A DNA stretch of 5,920 bases from Planctomycetaceae bacterium (GTDB lineage: Bacteria; Planctomycetota; Planctomycetia; Pirellulales; JAEUIK01). A model generated the notes under the pieces. It worked only from the letters and a program-made list of their open reading frames with translations. It ran no database searches and was not told where the DNA came from. This document shows positions 5,398-5,920 of this stretch, in pieces; positions within the stretch are counted from its first letter, which is position 1; every line of letters starts with the position of its first letter. The stretch spans positions 1-5,920 of the forward strand of contig JAEUIK010000642.1 of NCBI GenBank assembly GCA_016793185.1, in the 5' to 3' direction. A program made the position numbers and the translations under genes.

Positions 5398-5920
5398 ATG
5401 CCGCGAATCGTCTGCCGCGCAGTTCTGCTCTTGGTCACGCTTTTGTCTACCACGCTCCGGGCCGCCGACGACTATAGCCTCGGCCCCGACAGCACCCGCC
5501 AAGAGAACGTCCCCAAGGGAACCGTCACCCAGCATCGCTGGACCAGCAAGATTTTTCCGGGCACGGAGCGCGACTACTGGGTCTATGTCCCCGCCCAGTA
5601 CACGCCCGACAAACCGGCCAACGTCATGGTCTTCCAGGATGGAAAGGCGTATGTCAGCGAAGACGGACAATTCCGCGTGCCGATCGTGTTCGACAATCTG
5701 ATTCACCGGGGCGAGATGCCGGTTACGATCGGCATCTTCATCAACCCGGGCGAGATTCCCCCGACGCAGCCCGGGGGCGAGGCCACTCGCAACCGCAGCT
5801 TCGAGTACGACGAGTTGAGCGATCAATACGCCCGTTTCTTGCTGGAAGAGATCCTGCCCGAGGTCGGCAAGTCCTGGAACCTCACGCAGTCGGCCGAAGG
5901 CCGAGCGACCTGCGGGATCA
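5398..5920 (+). CDS. Secreted esterase of the enterochelin-esterase / feruloyl-esterase type (3' end outside window)
   Basis: The frame is open from the ATG at 5398 to the window edge, giving the first 174 residues. Residues 1-22 form a signal peptide: Arg residues, a hydrophobic run VLLLVTLLSTTL, then a likely cut after LRA before ADDY, so the enzyme should be exported. From ~40 on it looks like the alpha/beta-hydrolase esterase family (PF00756, COG2382): PGTERDYWVYVPAQY (54-68), ANVMVFQDGKAYV (74-86), PVTIGIFINPGEIPP (108-122), and NRSFEYDELSDQYARFLLEE (132-151) with ILPEVGKSW after it. The sequence stops at GRATCGI, where the nucleophile elbow serine is expected within the next residues; in planctomycetes such esterases are often alone or fused to a gluconolactonase-like domain. 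The substrate cannot be told; acetyl or feruloyl esters of polysaccharides are plausible. The ribosome site is weak (GAGA at 5389-5392), and a GTG at 5362 is a less likely start. Confidence 0.8.
   Translation, partial: MPRIVCRAVLLLVTLLSTTLRAADDYSLGPDSTRQENVPKGTVTQHRWTSKIFPGTERDYWVYVPAQYTPDKPANVMVFQDGKAYVSEDGQFRVPIVFDNLIHRGEMPVTIGIFINPGEIPPTQPGGEATRNRSFEYDELSDQYARFLLEEILPEVGKSWNLTQSAEGRATCGI

Noticed and set aside
5254..5826. 190-codon open frame on the - strand opposite the esterase start
   Set aside because: It lies opposite the signal peptide and conserved esterase motifs of the + strand gene and shows no recognisable domain.

Overview
This is a GC-rich bacterial window in which every supportable gene reads on the + strand. 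The organism is most likely a member of Planctomycetota (Pirellulales-like). That is an inference from the high GC content, the loosely packed single genes with structured intergenic DNA, and two protein types that I recall as common in that phylum: a large glycosidase-like protein with a characteristic C-terminal beta-domain, and a secreted esterase of the enterochelin-esterase type. No rRNA, tRNA, CRISPR array, transposase or phage gene is visible.

Layout. (1) 2-745 is the 3' end of a protein resembling planctomycete glycoside-hydrolase-like proteins. (2) 881-2458 encodes a LigD-family DNA repair protein with an intact 3'-phosphoesterase (PE) domain and an intact primase-polymerase (POL) domain. 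The ATP-dependent ligase domain that normally sits between them is absent and is replaced by a short basic linker; this is the most notable thing in the window. (3) 2459-3028 is a 570-base gene-free stretch whose first 180 bases hold a run of consecutive inverted repeats, followed by an AT-richer patch that may carry a promoter. (4) 3029-3694 encodes a seven-helix hemolysin III/PAQR-like membrane protein. (5) 3695-3838 holds two strong GC hairpins and then a TATATT box. (6) 3839-5257 encodes a ClsA-type cardiolipin synthase with a TTG start. (7) 5258-5397 contains a plausible promoter. (8) 5398 to the window end is the 5' part of a secreted esterase, cut just before the expected catalytic serine.

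The genes do not form one obvious pathway. The spacers of about 135 to 570 bases and the hairpins between genes suggest mostly separate transcription units. Hemolysin III-like protein and cardiolipin synthase are both membrane proteins and could share a membrane-homeostasis theme, but that is only proximity. The LigD-like protein would be expected to work with Ku and a separately encoded ligase, neither of which is in this window.
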